Of a DNA stretch of 64,000 nt, positions 46,518-59,899 are shown in pieces (the stretch's first letter is position 1; each line of letters opens with the position of its first letter). Origin of the DNA: Antitrichia curtipendula (taxonomy: Eukaryota; Streptophyta; Bryopsida; Hypnales; Leucodontaceae). The stretch covers positions 9,858,001-9,922,000 of the forward strand of contig OX579639.1 in NCBI GenBank assembly GCA_951230915.1. Reading direction: 5' to 3'. The translations under genes and the position numbers were made by a program. Below the pieces are notes generated by a model, which had not been told where the DNA came from, ran no database searches, and saw only the letters and a program-made list of their open reading frames with translations.

Positions 46518-48613
46518 TTATATGTTTGTACCTTTTCTTTCACTCATCTCTTTTCCCTCTTTGATTAGAGAGAAGTGCCAAAGCTAACTGTAATAGGTGA
46601 GTCTATGAGACTAGAATGGGTTCAAATGAAAAATCTACATTTGTATTGAACAAAATATTAATTCTTGAGAAGAAAATCCTCTTTTTTGCATTCTTCTTCA
46701 TTCCTACTTCTACACACATTGAGTTCAATTTCTCAACAAATTTTCAATATCCTATAGGCTGAAAATGTTGAAGTTGTCTTTTATAGGTACCTCAACCTTA
46801 TATAGATAAAAAATGCATGCATCTACATACAATTTTCTGTCTCCACATATTGTAAACCGAAGAAGAGTAAATGAGTTCAGCTATTTGTAATTGGTATGAA
46901 TAGAATATGAAGTTGTTGAAACCATTGTAAGGTCATGCCCACCTTCTGGAAAGAAAGTAACACTCCTTATTTTAAATTAAATATGCAACCCAAAAAGAAC
47001 AAACTTTTCATTATTTTACGTCAATTAAAAAGAATTGGCGAGGAGACACATGTGAGAGGTATCAGAAATGCACAAATCTTGGTGATAGTAATGTGATTAG
47101 GAACTTCAATTTCATGTATATTGTCCGTTTTTACAATGTATGAAAGTCATCCGCATATAGTATTTTTGTTTAAATATTGTAGCCTCTGAAATTGGAGTCA
47201 TGTAGTGGATGACAAGCATGCATATCAAGTACCTTTCCTAGGTCTTTGGTTGACCCTTACAAGACAATAATATGTCCACTGAGTAGACAATTATTAGAAA
47301 CTTAGGTATTTACTAGAAAGCCAATTTTGAATGGAAGAATGTGACATTTTTAACAAAATGCAAATATCTATAAGCTTTTCAAAAATATAATATTTTTTTC
47401 AATTGAGTACTTGAGTCAAAAGTTATAGAGTTCAAATATTTGGGAGTAGTTTGGGCAGTATGTTTATAGAGAGGGCAAGGAGTTGGGCAAGTAGCTAGGC
47501 AAATTATGAAGTTTTTTAGCAATTTTGAATGCTAACATCTTGCATATATTCTATAAAGCCAAATTGGCTGAAATTCTTCTGCATACTCTAATAGTAGTAT
47601 AGAGAAATAATGTGTGGTTGAAAATTCAAAAAATACTTTTGTTTTCCAATTTCCACTCAATGCACTAAAAATGGCAATTCTAGAATAGTTTTGATACCAT
47701 TAGCGCAAACTCTAGTGTAAATTCATGAGATTTTTTTAATTTTAATTTTTTTGTATTTGATGAAGAGAAAGAAAGATTTTTGCTGACCTTTGGGATTCTG
47801 ATTCTTTCGAAAGATGAGTTATCTAGAAAAATTTGAAATTTTGCTCATATAGTTGTTTTTCTTTGGACATCCTCTCAATGCAAGATTTTTTTGGTATGTT
47901 CAACATCTCTATTATCTTTGGAAATGATCATGCAAGTAACTAACATAACTACCTATCCAATTTATTCAAATTTCAAAATTGAGTAATGTGTCTTTACTAC
48001 AAAATTGAGTCAAACTATGTTGACCCTATTGGGCAGGGTCCAAAATTTCTTTTCTTCTAACTTGAAACGTTATTATCTCGCAATCTACATGGTCAAATGG
48101 GTGGAAATTTTTCCTCACATTTCTAGATAAGTCTAGTATAAATTTGTATGGTTAAAAGTTTTTTAAATGCTTTTATATTTTAGTTATGCTCAATACACTA
48201 GGATGTAGTAGTTTTGGATACTTGTGTAAAAAACACTCCTAATCCTTTAGAAGTTAAAAGTTAATGTACTTCACATTAGATGCAAGTTTAGATGTGATAG
48301 GATAATATGTCAAGATTGGACACACATTTGGCCCATGTTTTATGTGATGGATGTTGCATTTTTGTGAATGCAAGGTGGAACAAAATTCAAGTGCTTTCTT
48401 TAAGAATCAACCTTCAATAGGGATATGCCACAAAAAATTTAACACACAACAAGATTTTCTACTAGTGTCACCTTTGTTAACCAAATATTTTATAAATTTT
48501 TCTTTTCTTTTCTTTTGTCTCTTTTATTTTAAGATAACATTTGGTTGAAGCTATAGAATGAGGTCTAGATTGAGAAGTATTCACAAACAACTCGACTACC
48601 TATTATGCATAAT
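46518..48613. other. Spacer S2 part 1, no gene
   Basis: AT-rich. About 47400-48260 contains decayed TTAA-family sequence: the phrases ATGGCAATTCTAGAATAG and TTATTATCTCGCAATCTACA, and an end-like CCTTTAGAAGTTAA near 48250. Confidence 0.45.
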
Positions 48614-48622
48614 ATACAAGAT

Positions 48623-50462
48623 AGCAACGCTAGTTCGTAAGCTTAGAAATGCGAGCTTAGGAGCTGTGAGCGTATACTTTGTGAGCCCAAAGCGTTGACT
48701 AAAAGAAAATTTGGAATTTTTGAGGCCAATAGAGAAAAAAGTGAAGATATTTCAAAATTTTAATATTAATAGTAAAATTTTAGCTCTATACTGTAGACCT
48801 ATGACTATGGCAGTATAGCCATCACGCACTCCGCACTTGGCATGGTGCATAAGTAGGCAACAATTTTGACCCAACTCAAGCTCCATTTTTTTCTTCTCGC
48901 TAAAATATTTGTTTAAGCTCAAGCCCTTGACGGGATTCTAAGGGGAAAAAATTATTTTGGATAAGTGACGGATAGCTCATGCAATAGACAGCACCCCTAT
49001 GGTGTGTGTTAAGTTTTAAAGTGCTCCAACCTCTAGATCCCCTGAGAAGGTTTTCTAGGATGATGGACTCTACACACACACATATATATATTTATATATA
49101 TATATACCCAAAAAATTAATTATTATTTTTTTAAAATTAATAAAAATTAATTAAAAAATTCTAAACTAATTTTTTTTTGGAGAAGAATCTGAAACTTCAA
49201 ATGAATTGAAGGGAAAAGAAATTCAAAAAAGAAATTCAAAAAAATGAGTTTTCAGAGACCTAAACTCGATTCTCCTCTGGGATCTTTTGGTATCAAGAGG
49301 GGTAACTAGGGATGACAAAATTGTAGAAAAAAAATATAAAAAAATATAAAATTTTTAAATTTTTAAATTTTTTTTTTTGAGAGTTCCAAGCTTCTAACAC
49401 CCCAAAGGATCTCTTGGTGAAGAGAGGTTTTTAGGGATGATAAAGTCGCGGAAAAAAATAATAATAATTGAAAAAAAAAATTAGATTTTTTTCTTGAATT
49501 GTTTTTTGAGAGTTCTAAGCTTCAAACATCCAAAAGGATCTCTCGGTGGCGAGAGAGGTTTCTAGGGGTGATAAAGTTGTGAAAAAAAATCCAATAATAA
49601 TTGAAAAAAAATTGAAAAAAAATTGAATTTTTCTTAAAATTAAATTTTTTGTTTGTTTGAGAGTTCCAAGCTTCAAACTCCCCAAAGGATCTCTCAGTGC
49701 CGAGAGAGGTTTCTAGGGGTGACTAAGTTGTGAAAAAAAGGAAAAAGGAAAATAGATTTAAAAAAAATATAGACAAAAGAAAAAATTGAAAATTCCAAAC
49801 CACAAATCCTCCAAGTGATCTCTTGGTACCAAAAGGTGTTTCTAGAAGTAACTAAGTTGGAAAAAAAAATTGAAATTGAAAAAAGAGTTTTGAGATTTAA
49901 AAAACCAATAATCCCTAAGAGGTGTTCTGGTATTGAGAGAGGTTTATAAAGGGAGTGATGGAGTTGTGACAAAATAAAATAAAATGAATATAAAATAAAA
50001 AGTTTGGAATTTTTTTTTAAGAGTCTCAATTTCTAGAATCCCCAAGGGCCTCTCGGTACCATGAAAGGTTCCTGGAGGGTGATATAATCATAGTAAAAAC
50101 TTCCAAAATGTTAAAATAATAAAAATAAATAAAAATAAAATAATTTGAGAGTCCTAATCCCCAGGTCCCTCAAGGGGGCTGTGAATCTGTAATTCTCTGG
50201 GATAATGGAGTCGCAATTGAGAAAATAAAAAATAAATTATAGACAAGTCAAATGAATAAGGAAAATGTTTGGAGTGTCCCAATTTTATTTTAGGCCAATT
50301 GATATATATTTTTTAGTTCACTACTTATAAAGATCCTAAATTCTTAAACCATGGTAATAGGTCTAAAATCCAAACAATACACTAAACACTTCACAATTTG
50401 AGGCTCACATACTCTCAGGCTCCTAGGTTCAGCCTCTAAGGCTCACAAAATAGCACTCCCGG
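48623..50462. mobile_element. Mutator-like non-autonomous element, 1.84 kb
   Basis: The 9-bp target duplication is ATACAAGAT (48614-48622 and 50463-50471). The ends are AGCAACGCTAGTTCGTAAGC and, inverted, CCGGGAGTGCTATTTTGTGA. It is related to 39586-40668. The interior from about 49190 to 50230 is a tandem array; a CA/TA microsatellite lies at 49071-49107. No transposase frame. Confidence 0.8.
49190..50230. repeat. About 110-130-bp minisatellite with dyads
   Basis: About eight units each contain GAGAGTTCCAAGCTTC, CCCCAAAGGATCTCT, the dyad CTCTCGGTGCCGAGAG and TTTCTAGGGGTGA, separated by A/T-rich filler of variable length. Confidence 0.75.
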
Positions 50463-50471
50463 ATACAAGAT

Positions 50472-52180
50472 TTAAAATATTTACATAGAATTCTTCTTGC
50501 ATTCATTTAAAAATGAAGCAATACAATTCAAACTCAAAATGTCAAGTTGTTCTAAACAAGGACATTGAGTGTAAATAATGATTTGAGTAATTATTTGATT
50601 CATTCAAAAATCTCATGAAAGGTATGCTATTTGTCCAACATTTTTATTATACAGATTTTGAAACTTCAATTCTTAAAATGTCCAAATATTCTAGAAAAGA
50701 AAAAATCTATGTACTCTTATATATTAAAAGCATTATAGAAGAATCTTTATAGAGTAAGTCAAAATAAAATTTGACAAAAACTTTCATAGTTATAAATTTG
50801 CATTTTCAAACTTAGTACCAAAAACTCATTACAAAAAATGTCAATATTATTTCTATACTAAAAATTTGAAATAATAATTATTTTTATATATTTATAATAT
50901 ATATAAAATTTGGTAGTAGTAATGTATCTAACTATATGGATGTATTCTATGGCTATTTTTTTCATTAGTCAATTTTTTTTCAAACATTGTTATCAAATTA
51001 TTTTTCAATCATAATTTTATAAGATGTCCTTGAAAATCATCAAAGTATCTTATGGCCCAAATAGTGTCTTTCGAGGAACCTAAGACCTTTACTAAAATCT
51101 TGACTATTTTTTATGTTAATTTGAAATCCCATATTATCCTACAAGTTCCTTTTTTTTTTTATTCCTTGATTTCTAAAGTATTTAGAAATGTTTTTTAAGT
51201 TTTGGCAAGGCTTTTGATCAATAAGAATTTTTTTTTGTCATGATCTTCTTTAGTTGGTCTAATATTATTTCAATGAAAAATAAAAATATATTAAAATTTA
51301 AAAATGACAACACAATGAATGAAATGTCTAATTTTTAGTAAATGCACACTTGATTACAAAGTTTTTGCATTCCAATTGCAAGACATTTATAAAGCAATGG
51401 ATGGAGAGAACCATTAGACATATATTGCAGTGTCCAAATAAAGCCTTCCCCAAATTGATGATGATTGGATGACATGCATGGAGTTCATTCATACATCATC
51501 TTTATGGTAGTACCTATTTTGTTGTGGGAAAATCTAGGCCATCATTCTTTGCCATCTTTGCAATATTTGAAGCTAAAACTGAATCCTTCAAATAATTTTC
51601 TACTATCTCTAGAAGGACATCACAAACATTAAGTGTTAGATGGATGATAGAGAATCCTCCCATGTAAGACAAAAGTGCAATTGTTCATCCTTAGAATTTT
51701 GTGTAAAAAAAACCCCTCTTGCATAGTAGTTTGATTTCCAATGAGTGTTATTGAGTTTCTCTATGCAAATAATTTGCACGTCCTAAAAAAATTGATTTCT
51801 ATGTTGACCAATTCATCCTTCAAGGATTAAACCTAATTAAACTTTTTCAATTATTCTAGTTTTTTAGTAAATTTTATTTCACTAATTTTGACATTATTAT
51901 TTTGGATTTGGTAGTACTATTTATGACTCTAATATGCCTATTTTTAATAAAAGCCTTAGTGAAGGATGAAAGTATGCTAGGCATTTATACTTTTGCAGTC
52001 ACAATACATTTTTTGGATAAGTACCTTAACTTTGTACTTCAAAAGAGTACCGAGCTTCAATGTTTTTTGGAGCATTGATCTAATGAAGAAATAGGCAAGA
52101 TGACAAAGATCTTATTTGCATTGTTGAATGGGTTTTAAAACTTGTTTGTTCAATCATGTTAATTTTGTACTTTTAGTGAT
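50472..52180. other. Spacer S2 part 2, no gene
   Basis: AT-rich single-copy sequence within the window. Nothing recognised on either strand. Confidence 0.5.
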
Positions 52181-53124
52181 TTAACCCCTAAAGGTTTTTG
52201 ACTATGTTTTCACCAAAATCGCTCCAGAACTGCCATTTCTAATACTAGTGCCAAATTTTAGAAAAAAAACGTTTTTGGACACTTGTAGCCGTAGGATCTT
52301 GTAGTAAAATTGTTTAAGAAGATGTGGAAAAAATTTCAGAATTTTCCACCGAGTGGATTGCAAGATAATAGCGTTTGAATTGACAAAAATCCTTTTTTTG
52401 TCCCTGCGAAAAAACGGGCAGCTGCCCTCCACAAGGTCACATTTGTATGAAAAAATGTCCAAAACGATGGTTACTCTTTGGATTTATTCTTCAAGGCAAG
52501 TTGGCTACATGCTTGAAAAATTTCAGATCATTTGGAATTGTACAACATATAGGAAAAAAATAGTAAGTAGGAAGAGGTAGAGAATGATTCAAAGCACTAA
52601 ATTGTCAAGAATTTATTTATGAAATTGAAAAATGCCAATCCCAACGATTGCAATGTTGTAATAAACAATCTACACCCAATGTTTTTATTTTTTTTCAAAA
52701 ATATTGAAAATCGAGTTAAATAAAGGACTTCATAGTTTATTTTAGAGTAGGGATTCCATAACTACCCTCAAACTAAGAATCCTCATAACTTTTGACTCAT
52801 TGATCGGAATGGAATGATTCAAAGCTTCCCACTTACATATAAATCTAAAGAACCAATTTCAAATTTTAGTTTTTTTTAAAAGTGATTTTTAAAGAATTTT
52901 TTTTTTCCTGCCCGGGCTGCCCGCTAAACAATGAAAATGACATATCATGCAATAACTTTTTAACCATGTAGTCAAAAGTTACAAAAATTGTAGGACCTTA
53001 AAGCTACTCCTCGGGCACATCTTATGTGAAAATTTCAAAGAAAAAAAAGAAAAATTCCGGTCATAGTGAGCTGCCCAAAATCGCTATGTTGTCAAAAAAC
53101 GGTGTTTGGTCCTTTAGGGGTTAA
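52181..53124. mobile_element. TTAA-flanked element PB3
   Basis: TTAA at 52181-52184 and 53121-53124. The ends are CCCCTAAAGG and, inverted, CCCCTAAAGGACC. The interior is 936 bases and is the most intact reference copy: it has the subterminal phrase TTCACCAAAATCGCTC, AACTGCCATTTCTA, CCGTAGGATCTTGTAGTA, GATTGCAAGATAATAGCG, GGGCAGCTGCCC and the phrase CATAACTTTTGACTCATTG. No coding capacity. Confidence 0.82.
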
Positions 53125-53154
53125 CTTAGTATGTTCCAAGTACTAAGAAATACT

Positions 53155-53350
53155 GCAAGAGAAAAGGGTGTTTTAAGTATAGTTCTAGAAGTAAAGTCCT
53201 ATAATTTATAACCTTTTAGAAGAAAATTTAGTAAAATTTTACTGAAACACATGTTTTTTTAGCAAATTTTTACTAAAAATATTCTTAAAAGTCATAAATT
53301 ATAGGACTATACTACTAGGACTATATTTAAAACACCCCTTTCTCTTCTAG
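53155..53350. mobile_element. 196-bp MITE with long inverted ends
   Basis: The halves pair over about 85 bases: GCAAGAGAAAAGGGTGTTTT against, inverted, GAAGAGAAAGGGGTGTTTTA, then AGTCCTATAATTTAT on both sides. It lies 31 bases from PB3. Confidence 0.7.
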
Positions 53351-54627
53351 CGAAAATAGAAAAGTATACAAAAGTCTATTAAAGATTGTCTGGAATTTGA
53401 TGTATCTTACAAAAGAAATAGGAAATAGAATGGCCTTTTCAAAATCGTTAGAGGATTAGCTCTTCAATTACAAATTTGGTGTAAATCTACAGAATTAGTA
53501 CTCGTACATTTGGTAGGGGAAAAGTGTACCAAAAATTATAATTTTTGCCCATCTAAAACAGGATTTTGGTTGCCTGAAGCTAGTTCTAGGTTGGCTAATC
53601 AACAAATACAAGGAAAAATAGTTTTTTTGCCATCTTTAAACATTCATATTATTGCGTTCATTCTATAAATGGAATGCTTGGAGTACAAAATGTTCAAAAG
53701 TGGAAGTAAACCTTGATCGTCGTTGTTGAACTTTACTCATTTTCATTGTTGAGTTCTTACATTTAAATCTTACATTTGCAGACACCAAGTGCTAACAACA
53801 ACCGCCTTGTGCCCATACTACATCTGGAACTCCTCTTTGGATGATTAGTGTAATTTCTAAAGCAAGTCAATTGAAAGTTAGTAATATTCGCCAGCTTGGT
53901 AGTTTGTCTAAGGTAAGCCAAAACTAAGGGCCAACAAAGGTTAGTCAAGTTTAATGCTAATTGACCTAAGTTGTACGGCCTTTTATACCCTTTCCAAAAT
54001 GATCAAATTTGCTTAGAATGATCACTCCTATCAGAAGTTATCAGTGGATGAAGTCTTGCTTCTAAATTAACCTATCAACTTCATTAGTCAATATCTTATG
54101 ACATAATTCTTATGGCAACTTCTTTGGCGAAGATGCACGGGATTTGCTAACATGGATAGATATTGTATCAGTTGAACCGTTATTCAAACCTTTCACTCCA
54201 ATCTTTATCAACCATGTTTTTATTGGATCAATATATTCAGGTCTGCTAACTACTGTCTTCCACATTAACGGTGGCCATTGGAATTTGTTTAGATGATTTG
54301 AGTAAAATTAGATATGTATTTGGACTAGATTCACTTGTCGATTCTTTCTTGAAGGACTGAGTACCTTAACCAAAGCTTATTTGGGTGATACATCTTGTCC
54401 TTTTAAGGTTTACAAGAGTACTTCTTTGATAAAATTCTAATGTTTTATGGTGCTCATTTCAAACATATCTATGGCAATCTCGAAATTCAATTACCAATTC
54501 AAGCACATGTCCATTGGAAGCACATTTTGCTCCGCAATCTTAACAAAATAGTTGCTAGCTATATGTACTAGTACATTATCTATTTGTGGTAGCTTATTCT
54601 ACTCCGATTCTCAATATGGTACTTGGT
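53351..54627. other. Spacer S2 part 3, no gene
   Basis: Less repetitive sequence, with short open frames only (for example 53763-53948 minus). Nothing recognised. Confidence 0.4.
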
Positions 54628-54872
54628 CGGGCTTTTTTTTTTCCCATTTTTGAAGAAGTGCCAAAGTGGTGATATAAAATGTTATAGTGGTGCTCCAAAT
54701 TTCAACAGTAATCCACATATTACATAGAAAATATCATATTAGCACATATTACATGTTTATAATTTTGTTTTCATCCACAATTTGATTATTTCATCCATTT
54801 TTTTTGGCATTTTTGAGCCAAACTATTTTCTTTTGGTGCACTCTGGCACTAGAAAGCGTTAAAAAAAGCCTT
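54628..54872. mobile_element. hAT-type MITE copy in S2
   Basis: The ends are GGGCTTTTTTTTTCCC and, inverted, GGCTTTTTTTAACGC. The core phrases GAAGTGCCAAAGTGGTGATA and GTTATAGTGGTGCTCC match the family. The flanks GTACTTGG and GTACCTTG suggest a decayed 8-bp duplication. Confidence 0.6.
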
Positions 54873-55744
54873 GACGTACCTTGTGGTCTTGGTTAGTATT
54901 CCGTATTTTCTATCAAATAATTAATTAAAGTTGGAAAAGAAATTTAAAAGATGTTTATATTCTAGAAGCTTTGTTCCTTCCAGTAAATTTTATAAAAAAT
55001 AGTGATCCCATAAGATTTTTATTTTTATTTTTTGAACTTCTTTTTGTCAACTTTGACTACCAAGTATGGTATATTGAAAATAACATTTAGTATCACCTGT
55101 ACTAATTGATGTAAGAATGCTTTAATTTTTTTATCATGGGTGAATATTTTTATCAAATATGTTTATAGAGATCCTCCTCTTTGGATACTATAGATATCTA
55201 TACTCTTGTAAAAATGTTCACCTCTTATAAAAAGAATGTAGTCCTACATAAGTAATTAGTATGAATGACACTAAATACAATTTTTAGTATAGTGGGTGTC
55301 AAAGACAAAATGCTAAAGTAGGCTTTAATTTCCACTTTTGAATTTTGACATGTGTGGGATTAATGAAGAAAAGATTAAGGCTTTGATACCTCAAAATTTG
55401 CATAGGAAAATTATGAAGAAAGGAAGTAGTAGGAAGAGATAGAAAAAAGATGTCAATATCTGTGAAGGTCAAAGTTAGTCTTTGTCCCTTCAATGGATTT
55501 TGTGAGCATTTGTTTTTTCAAAAAAATTTGGTCTTTCTCAAATGTAACTAGAATTCAAAACCAGATCCAAAATCCTATTCAGATTCCCATTAATTAAGTA
55601 GTTAAGAAGAATTAATATTTTTTAATATGTCAACATACCAAATCAATAAGAACATCCTAATCCAAAAGGGCCAAATTGTTGTATGTTTGGATAAATTGCA
55701 AATTTGACCCTTTTGTTTTCTTTAATTACCTTGGAACAATTGCA

Positions 55745-55841
55745 AATTTGATATTTGGATAAATGCTGAAATTTGGAGCACCACTATAACATGTTATATC
55801 GCCACTTTGGCACTTCATAGAAAATGGAAAAAAAAGTCTTG
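55745..55841. mobile_element. Truncated hAT-type element at the B' inner edge
   Basis: The sequence matches 32744-32832 inverted and stops where B' similarity to B stops. It is the partner of the junction element. Confidence 0.65.
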
Positions 55842-57875
55842 AGAGTAATCAAAGTGCATATAAGATGGAGAGATTCAATAATTGTGATCATATAGAGTTC
55901 AGATTATATTATCATAACTGAAGTATTATGGTTTTTCTAGAGCTAAATAGCAAAATACAAACATGAATTTAACTATGATATTAATCCCTAAATGATTGAG
56001 GGGTGACTTTTAGGCTTTTATCAATTTTGGATAGACAATTGCAATCTCAATTTTTTGATTATGTAGTTGAAATTTTGCACATATATGTACACAAAGATTG
56101 TCTTGAATGCAAGGCAAATTTCAAAGAATTTGGTTTAATGGTTTCAAAATTCTATCCATTTTAGTCTTTTTATTATCAATATGGGCAAGTTGGACATCAA
56201 ATGAAATTGTTTATATTTGAGGAATTTTTTCTTCAATTTTTTTTATAGGTTTTCAACTAATTTTTAAAGCAAGCCATTGACTTGTAGAAGTTGTGACACA
56301 TACATTTTTCAAGAAAAAAAATTGAAAGATAACCCTTGCAAGTGCAAAGATATGCCAAAAAAAACTTTTTTTGAAGGTTTGAAGGTTTATATTTTTTTCA
56401 AAGTTTTCTCACAATTCACAATTAGTGAGTTTTTTCACTTTGAAATTTTGATACAATACATATTAATTATATGATTTTATGATGAAATTGAAATATCATT
56501 TTAAAAAAAATAGTTTTTTTGTTGCCCAAGTTGAGATCTAAAATACATTCTAAATATAACTCTACTATTTCTTATTTGAATTGGATACAAAACTAGTATG
56601 CTAAAAAGCTAATAATGTAATGTGACATACAATCCATTTTAAATATTTTTTAAAGATATTCTTATTGTACAATGGCCTGCCTCCAAAATGCAAGAAAAAC
56701 AATATGGGCTTTCCAATCCTATAGTCCAATTCTAATGGGGTTACTAATAGACACATGAATCCTTGTTTTTATTTCTATATCCTTATATTGAATACCATAC
56801 CCAAAAGGCAAGTTAAATATTTTGTACCAAATAATTATTTAATCTGCCAAAATTATTAAAAACATTTTGCAAATATTTGACAATATTTTTCTTTGTCCAT
56901 ACAATTTTATTCTTTTCGAAATTAACCCCTGAATGCTTAAGGTGCCATATTTTGGTGTTGACTAAATTTTGAAACTAAATAAATTTTTACCAAAGTATTA
57001 GGTTGGATATTTATTTTTTTCAATTGAATACCTTTCAAGTTTATTTTAAGAATCAAATATCTGATTCAAAAAAATATAGTTTATATTTGTACAGCGATTT
57101 CTATTGCAAATCATGATTTTTTAGTATTAGAGGCTCTTAGAGATGAGGTCCTTGGAGATGAGAGTCAAATACATTGGATTTTGAAAGGGAAATCTCATTG
57201 AAAAATTATTTAAAAAAAGTCCAAGTAGGATTTGAGAAGCCATACAATGATTATGATTATATATATTATTTCCATTTAATCTCATATTTTTTTCATTACC
57301 TCAATTTTAGATTTGACATGTAAATAGAAGTTTGAAAGACTTTGGATCCCTTTCACAGTTGTAACATTTTTTTAACCCCTAAAGTCACATGTTGTCTACT
57401 CATAGGACAATATGGATTTTGAGCAGGTTCCTATAAGCTTCATTTTTGGTGAAACTTTTTCATTACATAGAAAAACTTATTAGCTTTCCAAGGATGTAAT
57501 TTTTATTTCAATTGATATTTGGGAGCAAAAGCTATGATACCACAAAAATAAGTTAAGCCATGAACAAAATTTGATGAGCCAAAAACCCCCGCCATGAAGA
57601 ACTTGAAATTTAAATTTGAAAAATCTGCTTATGATAAGTTGTATTTTTTTCTACATGGAAAGCTTTTATTCATTCCATTTGGATTTGTGATACGAAAGTT
57701 GTAGAGAACCTTATTTGGTGGCAACTAGAGCATTATTTCAAAAATAACATATTGGATTCATTTATGAGCTTAATTTTCACATTTTTTTAAACTAAAAAGT
57801 TTCATAGGGTTAACTTTGATTGTTAGAACAATCTCACCATTAGAATTAGTGTGTTTTAATTTCATCCTATAGCTA
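55842..57875. other. AT-rich part of B' with decayed TTAA-family ends
   Basis: Ends are seen at 55984 (TTAATCCCTAAATG), 56926 (TTAACCCCTGAATG) and 57372 (TTAACCCCTAAAGTC). Partner ends were not found. 57276-57279 is the empty TTAA site of PB4. No gene. Confidence 0.5.
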
Positions 57876-58790
57876 TTAAATCCTAAAGTCCTATTGGCCC
57901 TAAGGGGGCCAAAATGCAACTCTGGGCGGGCTCATATGGTCTCAATATTCATTATAATTTTTGAAGACTTTTTGTGGAGCTAAAAAAACATATAAGCTTT
58001 GTGGAAAGACAAATTTTATTTCAATTAGTGCTTGGGGGCAAAAGTTATGGCACAATAAGCTAAAAATGGAGGTAGGTGGGTAGCCCAAAAAATCACAACA
58101 AGTCAAAATTAAATTTTAAATCAATTTTTTCTCAAACATTATATCTTTTTCTATATGTGAAGCTTTGATAAATTCTATTTGGACCAGTAATGAGAAAGTT
58201 ACGGACAATCTTGTTTTTTGGGCAATCTAAGCATCTTCTTCAAAAAATAACTTATAGGATTCATATTTGAATGCAACTTACACAAAATTTTCAAAAAAGT
58301 TGTTTGACAAGGTCAAGTATGCTTTCTAGAACAATTTCACCATTGGAATTATTGTTTTTCAATTCCATTCTAGAGCTATTAACAATTTAGTTTTCATTCA
58401 ATCTTTCAATTTTTGACCTACTTCTACTTAACAATTTTTTAAAGAATGAATATCATTAGTGTTTTAAAAAAAAAAAATTCTTTTAGACTTTCGACTTGAT
58501 TCTTCAATATAATTTTTTTTAATTCAAAGTCTATAGTAGAAAACATTTCTACAAATGGCAATCAAAGTCATCTAAAATTGCAAGATAATATTCAAAAAAT
58601 CTTCTTTTCTAACTTTGGATGCTAATATCTTCCAATTTTTATGGTCACAGCTCATGATTTGAGACAAGTCAAGTACAAGATGGTCAAATTTAAGAAAAAT
58701 ATTTTTTATGTTTTCTTGGTCAAACACAGCACAAAAGGTGTTCTTGAGTGTTTTTTGATAGAAAAATGACCTTGGGACTTCAAGGGTTAA
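57876..58790. mobile_element. TTAA-flanked element PB5, in B' only
   Basis: TTAA at 57876-57879 and 58787-58790. The ends read ATCCTAAAGTCCTATTGG and, inverted, CCCTTGAAGTCCCAAGG. B has a single TTAA at the same place (29238-29241) with matching flanks. The interior is 907 bases. A 7-bp hairpin TTGGCCC...GGGCCAA (57894-57912) sits just inside the left end. No coding capacity. Confidence 0.85.
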
Positions 58791-59244
58791 TGATTTGTTT
58801 TTTCCTTCTATCACATACCTTCTTCTACTTAATATCTTTTTAACCCCCTAAAAGCACAAGGCCTTTTGGGATTTAAAAATATCATTGCTTGTGAAGTGTT
58901 ATAAATCTAAATGTCACTAAGGTATAGAAATCTCAACCATACAAGAGGGTGCAATTGGACCCCAATAGTAAGGGCAATAATTAGGTTGGGACTTACCTTA
59001 GGCCTTATCTTTTCATGGCTAACATGTAACAAAGTGTTTTCAATGATAGAAACCATTTCATTTGTGTCAAAATAAGAAAAAAATAAAAGTATCTGATGAT
59101 GAGATGACGCACTCAAGGTAAAAAAGCATTTTCCAGTAGTAGGTGACCATGTGGCATTTATTCCTTCAAAAAGGACATACACTAAATCTGTTGGGTATCC
59201 CTTTTTGGGGGATAGTGAGTGAATTCACTTCACTACCTACTCAT

Positions 59245-59899
59245 TTAACCTCTCAATGCCCAAGGCACCAAATTTGGGTGTCAATAACATTTTGAAGTTA
59301 AATAAAACCTAACCAAGTTGGTATTTTTAGTAATTTGTATTTATTTTTAAATTCTTTTCGAAGTCTAGATTTCATCACAAATTCAATTTTGAAAATTGTT
59401 GATTATGATTTTCTATTCAAGATTTTGTGCAAGGATGTCCATTGCAATCTTGACTTTCCGTAGTGTGAAGGACTCTTGGAAATGAGCCTCAAATACACTA
59501 GATCTTAGAGAAAAAAAATCACATTAGAAATTCATTTAAAAAATTGTAGAGTAGATTATGAGAAGCTATAAATTGAATGGGATTATTTATGTTAGGCCTT
59601 TTATCTTCATATTTTTTTAGTGACCAACTTTATAGATTTGATATGCGAAAAGAGGATTGAAAGACTATAATCACTTCTGCAATTTTAACACTCTTATGAT
59701 CAAACATTATAATTTTTCAATCTATAAGTGGTATTATTTTGTTTTCTTTTCCTATGTGATCTCTAACATGTTTGGTTTGAGTTTGTACGATTACAATTAA
59801 AAAAAAAATTGATCCAATTTATCAAAATGTTGGCTTTTTGTTCAACTTAGAGCAATTTCTAAGAAGCTCAAAAAAGACCTTGGGCATCTAGGGGGTAAA
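59245..59899. mobile_element. TTAA-family element, B' copy
   Basis: Counterpart of 27649-28303. It starts TTAACCTCTCAATGCCC and ends GCATCTAGGGGG then TAAAA. Confidence 0.6.

Noticed and set aside
49190..50230. CRISPR-like array
   Set aside because: Units are degenerate, spacing is filled with A/T slippage and the array is inside a transposon with target duplications.
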